A model generated the notes under the pieces. That model made no database searches, was not told the origin of the DNA, and saw only the letters and a list, made by a program, of their open reading frames with translations. Below are positions 1 to 8,229 of a stretch of 43,661 bases of DNA, one piece after another. Source of the stretch: Phycisphaerae bacterium (GTDB taxonomy: Bacteria; Planctomycetota; Phycisphaerae; UBA1845; UTPLA1); assembly GCA_030432035.1 (NCBI GenBank), contig JAUIHO010000009.1:1-43661 (forward strand), written 5' to 3'. The translations under genes and the position numbers were made by a program. Positions within the stretch are counted from its first letter, which is position 1; each line of letters begins with the position of its first letter.

Positions 1-1
1 C

Positions 2-1888
2 TACTACCTCGTGTCGTGGCAGCCGACGACACATATCGAATTCTTCAACTTCGGCGCGCACGAAGAAAACAACTTCATCGTGACCAACGCGCCCAATTGG
101 CTATTCAAGATCGGCTCGCCGCTACTGTGGGTCAACGATCCGTTTATTCACGAAGCCTGGGTGCGACCGCACTGGGCGATTACCAACGCCGCGCTGTGGT
201 TGGTGATTCTGGGCATTGCCACGTTCACGTTTTGGATGGGCGCGCGGCTGGCCCCCTTCGTCGGCTGGCCGCGGTATTACATTGCTTTCTTAGCGTCGCG
301 ATTGTTACAGCGTAAACGCATCGCGTTTTTTAGCGTGGGGGCAGTCACGCTGTGCGTGGCGATGATGATCATCGTCAAGAGCGTGATGGGCGGCTTTGTC
401 GATAGCATCCGCGAACGAGCGCACGGGTTGTTGGGCGACTTCGTCGTCGATGGGGCGCTGTCGGGCTTCCCGTACTACGAAGAGTTCATCGTCGAATTGA
501 AATCGCTTACTGACGAACGGACCGGCAAGCCGTTGGTGGCCGAGGCGACGCCGCTGATTCATAGCTACGGGCTGATTCAATTTCCAGTCTCGAAAAAAAC
601 CCGTGCCGTGGCCATTCGCGGTATCAAGCTGGACGAATACCGTAAGGTGAATGAGTTCGGCACGGACTTGTTCTACGACAATCGTTACGGCGATACGTCG
701 CTTGCCGACAAACGCGGGCGGCCCGTTTATGGGCTTAGTGAAAACGGCAAGGTCGTATTGCCCGGCAAGATGGACGAGCATTTCGAGCAGACGTATCTCG
801 CGTCATTGTCAGAAGAGAAACGCGACGAGACGCAGCGGCGCTTTGCTCGGTCCGAGCGCGAGATGTTTTTCCCAGGGCCGGGCGTATTCGATGTCTCGTC
901 GGCGACGGATTTGAAGCCGGGCTACGAAGGTAAGGAATATCCCGGCGTGATCATCGGTCGCGACGTGATCCTGCGGCGCTTGGCATCGGGCGAATATGCG
1001 CGCAATAACGCATACTCCATTGGCGAGCCGTGCTTTATCACGCTGCTGCCGTTAACGCGCGGCGGTGATGTGTTGAACGAACCGCCGCCGAAGCCGTTGT
1101 TCCGTTACGTCGATGATGTGCGGACGGGCATTCATAACATCGACAGCAAAACGGTCTATATCGACTTCGCGATTGCGCAAGAGCTGTTGCAGATGGGCGC
1201 GCAGCAGCGCGTCGATGACACGATGAGCAGCCCGCGCTGTAGTCAGATACAGATTAAGCTGACGGATGGCTTCGGCGAAACGCGCGAGGACTTGGCGCGG
1301 TTGAAGCCGATCATCATGGAGGCCTTTGCGCGCGTCGCGCGGCGCGTGCCAGCCGATGAGATCGAATACCGCCAGCTCGACAACGTCGATATCAGCACGT
1401 GGGAAGAGATGCAGCGCTCGTTTATTTCGGCGATTCAGAAGGAAGAAGGCTTGGTGCTGATCATGTTCGGCGTGATCAGCGTGGTAGCGATCTTTCTGAT
1501 CTTGTGCATCTTCTACATGATCGTGCAGGAGAAGACGCGCGACGTGGGCATATTGAAAAGCGTGGGTGGTAGTGCCGAAGGCATCACCGCGATTTTCCTC
1601 GTATATGGCGCGGCGATCGGATTGGTGGGTAGCATCTTCGGCACGATTCTTGGCACCAATTTTGTGACGCATATCAATGACGTGCAGTCGTTCCTGGCGC
1701 AGATCGACCCTGGCCTGCGCGTGTGGAGCCCTGAGACGTATTCGTTCGATCAAATCCCCAGCACGTGGAAGTGGTTCGACGTGTGGCGCATTTGCTTGGG
1801 GGCGATTATGGCGTCGGTGATCGGTGCGGCGGTGCCCGCGATTAAGGCCGGACGCACTTGGCCGGTGGAGTCGCTGCGCTATGAGTAA
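2..1888 (+). CDS. LolC/LolE-type lipoprotein ABC transporter permease, 5'-partial
   Basis: Membrane permease of the FtsX/MacB superfamily, most like LolC/E, which with LolD releases lipoproteins from the inner membrane. The frame is open to the window edge; a GTG at 11 has no Shine-Dalgarno (SD), so the true start lies outside. Counting from that GTG, hydrophobic segments fall near residues 58-78, 105-127, 484-510, 533-557 and 595-612. The segment near 105-127, preceded by a FLASRLLQRKR-like stretch and ending SVMGGF, matches the first LolC membrane helix. A large periplasmic region follows. The motif QEKTRDVGILKSVGG after the third segment is the conserved FtsX-domain loop. The residues before about 88, with an additional membrane segment, are an N-terminal extension relative to E. 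coli LolC. The 3' end overlaps the ATPase gene by 8 bp (ATGAGTAA), so the two are translationally coupled. The family is clear; the substrate is inferred. Confidence 0.85.
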   Translation, partial: YYLVSWQPTTHIEFFNFGAHEENNFIVTNAPNWLFKIGSPLLWVNDPFIHEAWVRPHWAITNAALWLVILGIATFTFWMGARLAPFVGWPRYYIAFLASRLLQRKRIAFFSVGAVTLCVAMMIIVKSVMGGFVDSIRERAHGLLGDFVVDGALSGFPYYEEFIVELKSLTDERTGKPLVAEATPLIHSYGLIQFPVSKKTRAVAIRGIKLDEYRKVNEFGTDLFYDNRYGDTSLADKRGRPVYGLSENGKVVLPGKMDEHFEQTYLASLSEEKRDETQRRFARSEREMFFPGPGVFDVSSATDLKPGYEGKEYPGVIIGRDVILRRLASGEYARNNAYSIGEPCFITLLPLTRGGDVLNEPPPKPLFRYVDDVRTGIHNIDSKTVYIDFAIAQELLQMGAQQRVDDTMSSPRCSQIQIKLTDGFGETREDLARLKPIIMEAFARVARRVPADEIEYRQLDNVDISTWEEMQRSFISAIQKEEGLVLIMFGVISVVAIFLILCIFYMIVQEKTRDVGILKSVGGSAEGITAIFLVYGAAIGLVGSIFGTILGTNFVTHINDVQSFLAQIDPGLRVWSPETYSFDQIPSTWKWFDVWRICLGAIMASVIGAAVPAIKAGRTWPVESLRYE

Positions 1889-2702
1889 CACGATGACCAG
1901 TTCGGCGACGGTCGTGCGCGGCGACGGCTTGTTCAAGGAGTACTACCTCGGCCGCACCGAGCTGCCGGTGCTCAAGGGCGTGACTGTGTCGATTCGTGCC
2001 GGCGAGTTGGTGGCGATCACGGGTGCGAGCGGTAGCGGTAAGAGCACGTTGCTACACGTGTTGAGCGGTCTCGACGTGCCGCAGCGCGGGCAAGTGTTTG
2101 TCGACGACGCGCCGATCTTCGAGCCCGAAGGTCAACGCATGATTCCGCGCCCTGAAGCGGTGCAGCAGGCGATCGCGCAATCGTCTCAACCTGCGCGGGC
2201 GTCGGATAAGAAAGGCAGCGGCGACCCGGCGTTTGAAGCGCGGCGTAACGAATTGCGCAACATGCGCTTCGGTTTTGTCTTTCAGTTTTATCATTTACTG
2301 CCTGAGTTTGATGTGCTGGAAAACGTGATGATGCCAAAGCTGGTCGGCGCGACGACCAGCGCGTGGATGGGCATTCGCGCGGCAGCCTCCGATCGGGCGC
2401 GGGCGCTGTTGGAGCGCGTGGGCCTGAAAGAGCGCATGCGGCATCGACCGAACGAACTTTCGGGCGGTGAGCGTCAGCGCGTGTCGATCGCGCGGGCACT
2501 AATGAATCAGCCGACGTTGCTCTTTGCCGATGAGCCGACTGGAAATCTCGACGGCAAGACCGGTCGATCGATTTTTGATTTGCTCAAAGAGTTAAATGGA
2601 GATGGTCAAACGATTGTGATGGTCACGCACGATCGCGATTTGGCCGCCGAGGCAGGGAGGATCGTCCATTTGGTCGATGGCCGGGTTGAATCGGATCGTT
2701 GA
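1881..2702 (+). CDS. lolD: LolD-type ABC transporter ATP-binding protein
   Basis: Cytoplasmic ATPase partner of the upstream permease. All ABC motifs are present in 273 residues: Walker A GASGSGKS (48-55), Q-loop FQFYHLLPE (Gln135), signature LSGGE (193-197), Walker B LLFADE (213-218), D-loop region, and H-loop His250. The wording around the Q-loop and the GNLD after Walker B are typical of the LolD/MacB/FtsE class. ATG at 1881 is chosen because it gives the ATGAGTAA overlap with the permease stop; an in-frame ATG at 1824 would lie inside the permease gene. Between Walker A and the Q-loop there is an extra polar segment of roughly 35-40 residues (about 81-120, rich in Q, A, R and K) absent from E. 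coli LolD. The symbol rests on family resemblance and the partner gene; a macrolide-exporter-like role is not excluded. Confidence 0.85.
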   Translation: MSNTMTSSATVVRGDGLFKEYYLGRTELPVLKGVTVSIRAGELVAITGASGSGKSTLLHVLSGLDVPQRGQVFVDDAPIFEPEGQRMIPRPEAVQQAIAQSSQPARASDKKGSGDPAFEARRNELRNMRFGFVFQFYHLLPEFDVLENVMMPKLVGATTSAWMGIRAAASDRARALLERVGLKERMRHRPNELSGGERQRVSIARALMNQPTLLFADEPTGNLDGKTGRSIFDLLKELNGDGQTIVMVTHDRDLAAEAGRIVHLVDGRVESDR

Positions 2703-2841
2703 GTTCTAAAAGAATCTGTTCCGGCGAAGTAGGCATTTTGGGTGGTCGTGAGTTTTTTACCAGCTGGGAAGTGGAAAATGGCCAGTCCTTAGAGTCTTTC
2801 GATCGTTCGAAGATCACTTAGTAAAGCAACCCTCCCCTAAA

Positions 2842-2860
2842 CCCTCCCTGCAAGGGAGGG
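2842..2860. repeat. Palindromic intergenic repeat (REP-like), copy 1
   Basis: Perfect 7-bp stem (CCCTCCC / GGGAGGG) with loop TGCAA, preceded by CCTAAACCCTC. The same 11-mer beside a similar G/C-rich palindrome occurs in inverted orientation at 36416-36455. No T-tract follows on the plus strand, so it looks more like a dispersed element than a classical terminator, although it sits between convergent gene ends. Confidence 0.6.
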
Positions 2861-2878
2861 GGATTTGTTGATTAGTCC

Positions 2879-3814
2879 CTAATCCCGATTCCGCCGTCGA
2901 CATCGTCGTTCGCGTTCTTCGGAACGACGTGCGCGCTCTTGATCGATTCGATTGCGATTGCGTCGATGCCAACGATGATTGCGTCGATCGTTACTGTGGT
3001 CGCGCGACCAACCGCGGCAACGGCGGGCAGGTGGCAAATCATCGATCTCGTCGGATTCATCCTCATCATCCTCGACCACTTCATCATCGTCCGTTTGGGG
3101 CATCGAAATATTGATGGTCCGGTTCGGCTGGATCCGATCAATCAACGCGACCGACAACGAATCGATTTCGAAGATGTCGGACCAAAACTCACCCGTCTCG
3201 GGGTTAAAGGGCGTAATGCTGATGGATTGCAACCCGGCTCTTGAGCTGATGCCGACGAAGCCTTCCATTTGGTAACCGTTAACTCGGTCGGCACTACTTT
3301 CTAGTACGGTTTCGATTGTGCGGCCTCGGCGGTTGGTCGCCTGAATAAAGTAAGCCGAATCGCGAGCGCTGCCGTCGTCGAATATCCAAAAGCTTACGCC
3401 CCCAACTTGTGCGGAATCCGACGAGATCGAGATCGTCGCGGTGGTCGATCCCATCACCAGTGCCTGATAGTCGACGGCATTGGGATAGGCGAAGTAAAAG
3501 GTCGATCGAAACACATAAGGCATGCCATCGACCCTATCGGTATCAATCGTCATGGAGACGTTGCCGTCCATGTACGTGATCTCCGGCACGGTTGCGCCGG
3601 GCGGAAAGAAGGTGGCGTCGTCGAAGTCTTCGGTCACGATCGAGTGGAGCCACGGCATCGAGTTGACGTCTTCTTCAAACGTGCGACCGGGAGATGCCGG
3701 TGCGCCATTGGGCTGCACGTAGGCTTTTAGGTGACCTTGCGCGATGCCAATGCTTGGGAATAGTAAAGAGATACTAATGGCAAAAATGAGATGCAGTTTG
3801 TGCGCGCGGTTCAT
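2879..3814 (-). CDS. Exported hypothetical protein with acidic then Arg/His-rich tail
   Basis: I do not recognise the family. The ATG at 3814 has GGAAG 8 nt upstream and begins a clear signal peptide (MNRAHKLHLIFAISISLLF..., probable cleavage after IGIAQ); a GTG three codons earlier overlaps the SD region. The mature part, about 230 residues, has alternating beta-like segments with phrases such as FWIFDDGSARDSAYFIQA and FVGISSRAGLQSISITPFNP, resembling beta-sandwich domains of exported planctomycete proteins. The last 75 or so residues change abruptly: an Asp/Glu cluster (DDDEVVEDDEDESDEIDD) followed by about 45 residues dominated by Arg, His and Asn. No PEP-CTERM-type or lipoprotein motif is present. 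Located between lolD and the M50 protease gene, convergent to the former. The gene call is solid; the function is unknown. Confidence 0.7.
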   Translation of the reverse strand: MNRAHKLHLIFAISISLLFPSIGIAQGHLKAYVQPNGAPASPGRTFEEDVNSMPWLHSIVTEDFDDATFFPPGATVPEITYMDGNVSMTIDTDRVDGMPYVFRSTFYFAYPNAVDYQALVMGSTTATISISSDSAQVGGVSFWIFDDGSARDSAYFIQATNRRGRTIETVLESSADRVNGYQMEGFVGISSRAGLQSISITPFNPETGEFWSDIFEIDSLSVALIDRIQPNRTINISMPQTDDDEVVEDDEDESDEIDDLPPARRCRGWSRDHSNDRRNHRWHRRNRNRIDQERARRSEERERRCRRRNRD

Positions 3815-4170
3815 GGCAATCACTTCCTTTCGACAATTCAGTTAGGTTATTGAGTTGTCTAAATGGAATGTGATCCGCCAGAAGGCCAGAGCGCTCAGAT
3901 GTGCTATGGCGGTAAAACGGCAGGCGGCTCAGAGCCGTACCCACGTAGCCCCGTTTTACCAATTTAAGCATACAATTCGAATCGCTGCCGCCGACGGATT
4001 GGCTTGCTGATACCGGACGCACGGGGGAACTGGCCATTGGTTTGACAGGTTCGGGCGGCGGACTAGGCTTCGGATAAGATGATAGCTCGGGCACGAAATC
4101 GGTTATTGGAAATGGGGCGTCAGGGCGCGGGTATGAACGCAGGGCCATCTGATCGCGGGAATTCGCCAGA
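3815..4170. other. Gene-free divergent region with nested hairpin
   Basis: Region between the minus-strand exported protein and the plus-strand M50 protease. It holds the structured element at 3911-3960 (separate entry). A minus-strand frame crosses it, but that frame overlaps both flanking genes, has no SD and shows no domain, so I do not call it. No convincing promoter hexamers were found for either gene. Confidence 0.5.
3911..3960. repeat. Nested 50-bp inverted repeat
   Basis: Outer arms GGTAAAACGG (3911-3920) and CCGTTTTACC (3951-3960) are perfect reverse complements. Inside them CGGCT-CAG-AGCCG (3925-3937) forms a second hairpin. Neither side has a terminator-like T-run. It could be a REP-type element or a structured leader of one of the divergent transcripts. 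Confidence 0.55.
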
Positions 4171-4905
4171 ATGAATAATGAGCTTCCATTCATATTGGCG
4201 ATGGCAAACTTCTCGCCCATGCTGATTGCGGTGCTGCTCGCTTGGATTGTCTGCGTCACGATTCACGAATTCAGCCATGCGTTGGTGGCTTATTTTGGTG
4301 GCGATAAGTCGATGCGCGAGCGCGGGTATCTGTCGCTCGATCCGACGAAATTCATCGACCCGGTGATGAGTTTGCTGATTCCGGCGGTCGTCTTGCTGAT
4401 GGGCGGATTTCCGTTGCCCGGGGCGTCGGTGCCGGTGGATCGATCGCTGTTGCGAAACGAAAAGTGGGAAAAGCTCGTCAGTGCCGCAGGCCCGGCCAGT
4501 AATTTCATCCTGTTCTTATTGTTCGCGGCGATTTTGCATCCGGTGTTCGGACTGATCGATCCCAATCCTGCCAATCAGCCAACTTGGGTTTGGTTCATCG
4601 CGGCGATGGCTTATTTAAACCTGTTCGCGGTATTCTTAAACCTGATTCCGATTCCTCCATTGGATGGGTTTGGCATTATCGAACATCAGTTTGATCCGCA
4701 GGCCCGCGAGACGATGCGTCGCAATAGCACTATTTTCCTGATGATGTTGTTTGGTTTATTTTTCTTCGCGCCTCAGTTCATTTTTCCTATCTTTAACTAC
4801 ATGATGGATACCACGATGACGGCCTTGGGGTTTGACTTCCAGTTCTTTTTGGCAAGTTTTCATATTATCAGGACGGGGCAAATACCAGAAGTACTAACGT
4901 CTTAG
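4171..4905 (+). CDS. M50 site-2 protease-like membrane metallopeptidase
   Basis: Polytopic membrane protein of 244 residues in the S2P/M50 family, which cleaves substrates within the membrane. The zinc-binding HEXXH motif is IHEFSHA (His32, Glu33, His36). The second conserved motif, with the third zinc ligand, is NLIPIPPLDG (Asp165). Hydrophobic segments occur near residues 12-32, 66-82, 108-125, 142-160 and 185-215. There is no PDZ domain, so this is the short SpoIVFB/YwhC-like class and not RseP. The start at 4171 has only a weak purine-rich stretch upstream (GCGGGA); ATG 4201 is an alternative that would keep all motifs. The gene lies 36 bp upstream of trpS in the same direction. The substrate cannot be inferred. 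Confidence 0.85.
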   Translation: MNNELPFILAMANFSPMLIAVLLAWIVCVTIHEFSHALVAYFGGDKSMRERGYLSLDPTKFIDPVMSLLIPAVVLLMGGFPLPGASVPVDRSLLRNEKWEKLVSAAGPASNFILFLLFAAILHPVFGLIDPNPANQPTWVWFIAAMAYLNLFAVFLNLIPIPPLDGFGIIEHQFDPQARETMRRNSTIFLMMLFGLFFFAPQFIFPIFNYMMDTTMTALGFDFQFFLASFHIIRTGQIPEVLTS

Positions 4906-4941
4906 CGCGACGACATTTCGGCAACGAAGGTGCCTTACCTC

Positions 4942-5934
4942 ATGGAATCAACAACGATGAAAAAACGCGTACTTAGTGGTGTTCAACCGTCCGGCAAGTT
5001 GCATCTCGGCAATTACTTCGGTGCCATGTCGCAACACATCGGCGGCCAGTCGGATTACGAAAGTTATATCTTCATCGCGAATTATCACGCGCTGACGACA
5101 ATCAACGACGCCGAATATCTGCGCCAGCTCACGATCGATGTGGCGCTCGATTATTTGGCGTTGGGCCTCGATCCACAGCAGGCGTGCCTGTACCGGCAGA
5201 GCGATGTGCCGGAAGTCACCGAGCTGTCGTGGATTTTGTCGACCGTCACCGGCAAGGGGCTGATGGATCGCGCCGTGAGTTATAAGGATAAGGTCGCCAA
5301 GGGTTTGGTCCCGAATATGGGGCTATACACCTATCCGATCTTGCAAGCGGCCGACATTCTGATCGTGCGTAGTCACCTGGTGCCGGTTGGTAAGGATCAG
5401 GTGCAACACATCGAAATGACGGCGGATATGGCGGGCTATTTTCACACGACGTACAAGTGTGACGTTTTCACCATCCCCGAAGCGATGCTGAACGAAGCAG
5501 CCGTGGTGCCCGGGCTCGACGGCGAGAAGATGAGCAAGAGCTACGGTAACACGATCGACCTCTTCGATACGCCCAAACAAACCAAGAAGCGCATCATGTC
5601 GATCAAAACGGATTCGACGCCGGTTGAAGATCCGAAGAATCCCGACACGTGTAATGTCTTTGCGTTGCTGCGCCTGTTTGCCGAGCCGACAGAGGTGGCA
5701 GAATGGCGCGAGCGTTACAAGGCCGGTGGCATGGGCTATGGCGACGCCAAAAAGCGCGTGCACGAACTTTTCGAAGAGCGATTTGCGGCGGCACGCGATA
5801 AGCGGGCGGAATTGGCTAACGATCCAGATACGGTCGAAGACATCTTGCAGGCCGGCGGCAAACGAGCGCGGGCGATCGCGCAACCGTTGATGGAAGACGT
5901 TCGCAAAGCGTGTGGGATCGTGACTGGGCGGTAG
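4942..5934 (+). CDS. trpS: Tryptophan--tRNA ligase
   Basis: Class I aminoacyl-tRNA synthetase that charges tRNA-Trp. The HIGH-type motif appears as PSGKLHLGNYFG near the N terminus and the KMSKS loop as GEKMSKSYGNTI. Between them the segment GLYTYPILQAADIL and VPVGKDQVQHIEM match the tryptophan/ATP pocket of TrpS. Length is 330 residues, normal for bacterial TrpS (about 330-340). ATG 4942 is preferred because GAAGG (4926-4930) lies 11 nt upstream; GTG 4930 would overlap that SD, and ATG 4957 lacks one. It is convergent with the hybrid kinase gene, whose stop lies 45 bp away. Confidence 0.97.
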   Translation: MESTTMKKRVLSGVQPSGKLHLGNYFGAMSQHIGGQSDYESYIFIANYHALTTINDAEYLRQLTIDVALDYLALGLDPQQACLYRQSDVPEVTELSWILSTVTGKGLMDRAVSYKDKVAKGLVPNMGLYTYPILQAADILIVRSHLVPVGKDQVQHIEMTADMAGYFHTTYKCDVFTIPEAMLNEAAVVPGLDGEKMSKSYGNTIDLFDTPKQTKKRIMSIKTDSTPVEDPKNPDTCNVFALLRLFAEPTEVAEWRERYKAGGMGYGDAKKRVHELFEERFAAARDKRAELANDPDTVEDILQAGGKRARAIAQPLMEDVRKACGIVTGR

Positions 5935-5979
5935 TGGGGGATGTAGTAGATGCGACAGATTGCGCGTCGTTGACTGTAT

Positions 5980-7431
5980 CTATGTTAAAGTCGTCGCGCT
6001 TTGGGGCATGGCTGTCGTAACGATCAGTTCGACCAGTTTCTTCGGGTCGATCGGCTTGGTCGCATAGTCGGTGCATCCCACGTTGAGACATTTCTCGCGA
6101 TCGCCGGTCATCGCATGTGCGGTAAGTGCAATGATCGGGGTTTGGAAGCCCATATCTCGCAGCACACGTGTTGCTGTATAACCGTCCATCACCGGCATCT
6201 GCATGTCCATCAATACCAAGTTGAACGGACTGTCGCTCGCCAGCGCCTTCTGAAACGCTTCAATGGCCAGTTGACCGTTGTCAGCAGTGGTCACCTCTGC
6301 GCCTTGCTTGGCCAGAATGTGTTTGATTAAGCGCTGATTGTCGATGCCGTCTTCGACTAGCAAGACGGCCAAATTAGAGAGCGGCTTAATCTCCGAGTTT
6401 GGAGCCGGAGATCCTTGGCGTGTTGCGTCTTGTGATTCTCCGCAGTGGACTTCGACGAATTCGGTGCTGCTAGTCACCTGACATGGCAGGCGCAACCGAA
6501 AGTGCGACCCCATATCCCGCTTGGTGCTGACCAACTCCACATCGCCGCCCAACAGGCGAGCGAATCTTCGGCTGATCGTTAATCCGAGCCCGGCACCTCC
6601 AAACTCGCGTGTAACGGAGCCGTCAACTTGTGAGAACGGCTCAAAGATATGGTCGCCGGCATTAGACGGCATTCCCACGCCATTATCGATGACGTCGATC
6701 TGCAGAAAGTTTTCGGGTGCCGGATTGAACGACGCCTGCACGCGAACCCAACCCTTCGCTGTAAACTTAATAGCGTTACCGATCAGATTCGTCATGATCT
6801 GACGGACGCGCAACATGTCTGTCGAAATGGTTTTAGGAATGCTCGTTCGGGTATAGAAGGTAAGGTCGATGTCTTTCCTTTGGGCCTGAACGGCAAACAC
6901 CTCCGTGATATCCGACAGGAATGGCGCGATCTCAAATTCGCCGGACGTCAGATGAACGGTTCCCATTTCGACCTTAGCCAGATCGAGTACATCATTGACG
7001 ATAAAGAGTAGTTGCGTGCCGTTGCGATGGATGATATCGAGCGTTTCTCGTTGATCGTCATTTGCCGATTCGTTTAGGACGTCGGTAAAGCCGAGGATGG
7101 CAGTGAGCGGGGTGCGCAGTTCGTGACTCATGTTTGCCAAGAAGTCGCTCTTGGCTTGATTGGCAGCTTCGGCCTTTTCGCAACTGAGTTCCAATTGCAG
7201 CATCGCGACGCGCAATTCGTCGTTGAGGATTTGCTGCTGCACAATGGAGCGGCGCGCCGCGTCGAGCACGAAATTGATTAGCATTTGCAGTTTTTCGATC
7301 GAAGGGTCGGGAGAGGAAACTTTGACGCGAAAATCAAATTTCCCATCGACGGCCGCGCACAACTGATTCGCAACGGATTCGATTGCGGTCCGAAGTGAAT
7401 CACTCGAGTTTTTAGGTGCGCGGTCGCTCAT
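5980..7431 (-). CDS. Soluble hybrid histidine kinase with receiver domain (H-NOX partner)
   Basis: Two-component hybrid kinase of 483 residues without membrane segments. From ATG 7431: a short N-terminal helical part (1-85), dimerisation helix with H-box SHELRTPL (phospho-acceptor His103), N-box NLIGNAIKFT (215-224), G1 DNGVGM, F-box IFEPFSQVD, G2 GGAGLGLTIS, and a C-terminal receiver domain (about 355-475) with Asp409 in LMDMQMPVMDG, Thr437 and Lys459 in ATKPID. No PAS or other sensor domain is visible, so it probably reads an external sensor. The H-NOX gene ends 14 nt upstream, matching the established H-NOX/HnoK pairing. A TTG at 7449 would add six residues but overlaps the H-NOX stop. No DNA-binding or cyclic-di-GMP output domain is attached, so a downstream phosphotransfer protein must be encoded elsewhere. 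Confidence 0.93.
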   Translation of the reverse strand: MSDRAPKNSSDSLRTAIESVANQLCAAVDGKFDFRVKVSSPDPSIEKLQMLINFVLDAARRSIVQQQILNDELRVAMLQLELSCEKAEAANQAKSDFLANMSHELRTPLTAILGFTDVLNESANDDQRETLDIIHRNGTQLLFIVNDVLDLAKVEMGTVHLTSGEFEIAPFLSDITEVFAVQAQRKDIDLTFYTRTSIPKTISTDMLRVRQIMTNLIGNAIKFTAKGWVRVQASFNPAPENFLQIDVIDNGVGMPSNAGDHIFEPFSQVDGSVTREFGGAGLGLTISRRFARLLGGDVELVSTKRDMGSHFRLRLPCQVTSSTEFVEVHCGESQDATRQGSPAPNSEIKPLSNLAVLLVEDGIDNQRLIKHILAKQGAEVTTADNGQLAIEAFQKALASDSPFNLVLMDMQMPVMDGYTATRVLRDMGFQTPIIALTAHAMTGDREKCLNVGCTDYATKPIDPKKLVELIVTTAMPQSATTLT

Positions 7432-7445
7432 GTTCGATATCGATC

Positions 7446-7997
7446 TCAATTCCAGATGACGTGGATTTCGCAGGCATCATCGCCGTTGTTTTGGCAACTG
7501 ACGTGTTCGATGTCGGCGGTTTCGTTGTAGTGCGCGAGCACGAGCTTGGCGAGTTCAACGTAAACGCCGCAAAGTTTGTTAGGCGAGCGATAGTGAACGA
7601 TCAGGCGGTCGTCGCGTTCTTCGAGTCGAAATTTGTCTCGAATGATGGGCCGCGCTTCCGGGTCGGAAACGCCGGTGGCGAAACCGTTATGGATGCTCGG
7701 TTGACGTTTGAGGAAATCGCGGCCGCTCTTTGAAATAGCAAACCACGTCGGCCAGCGTTCCTTGCTGTCTTCGTAGAAGGCTTTCGCAAAAGCGGCTTCG
7801 GCCTGCTGCTGAGTAAGGCCGAGTTGCTCGCGCGCAGCGGCAAGCACATTTCGAAACTCTGCGTCGTCGTAGTTTTCATCGATGCGGAATTCGGCGTCGG
7901 AGGCGACGCCCGCAGCCTCGCGAATTTTTCGAGTCTTTTCGTGGCCGGCAAGTTGGTCGACCATGTTGAACAGAATAGTGTGTATCAGCCCAACCAT
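7446..7997 (-). CDS. H-NOX family heme-based gas sensor
   Basis: Cytosolic heme protein of 183 residues in the HNOB/H-NOX family, which binds NO (and in some members O2) and controls a partner kinase or cyclase. The N terminus MVGLIHTILFNMV matches the family start. The proximal heme ligand should be His103 in PSIHNGFATG. The heme-propionate motif Y-x-S-x-R appears as Tyr136-Arg-Ser138-Pro-Asn140-Lys141, so the usual Arg is Asn. A pair of cysteines near the end (Cys168 and Cys176 in SCQNNGDDACEI) resembles the Cys-x-GD-x-Cys pattern of V4R and some H-NOX domains and could bind zinc or a disulfide. ATG 7997 has AAGGAG seven nt upstream, a strong SD. It is first in an operon with the hybrid kinase. 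Confidence 0.88.
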   Translation of the reverse strand: MVGLIHTILFNMVDQLAGHEKTRKIREAAGVASDAEFRIDENYDDAEFRNVLAAAREQLGLTQQQAEAAFAKAFYEDSKERWPTWFAISKSGRDFLKRQPSIHNGFATGVSDPEARPIIRDKFRLEERDDRLIVHYRSPNKLCGVYVELAKLVLAHYNETADIEHVSCQNNGDDACEIHVIWN

Positions 7998-8229
7998 GAT
8001 ATTCTCCTTCTATGCGATCCTCGGGCCCAAGACTTATACAGAACTTTGCAGATCGCCTTACGCGATGCCCAAATTCGGACACCGGATAATTAGAGTGCAT
8101 CCTTGTTTAATCGGGTGACTAGCGGTACCTGTTGATCAAAACGGTCATCTTGCTTTCGCCGTGACCGATTTGGCGTGATGCATGTCTCGCACTCGCATCA
8201 TGCCTCTGCGACCGGTAAAATGGGTGGCG

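Noticed and set aside
1052..1936. Minus-strand frame of about 290 codons opposite lolC/E and lolD
   Set aside because: Antisense shadow of two genes with clear families; composition is Arg/His-rich and without motifs.
2872..3141. Alternative frame for the tail of the exported protein
   Set aside because: It contains no convincing domain, and the main frame is continuous to a stop without interruption.
3774..4259. Minus-strand frame of about 160 codons across the divergent region
   Set aside because: Overlaps the signal peptide of the exported protein and the start of the M50 gene, has no SD, low-complexity Pro-rich content and no domain.
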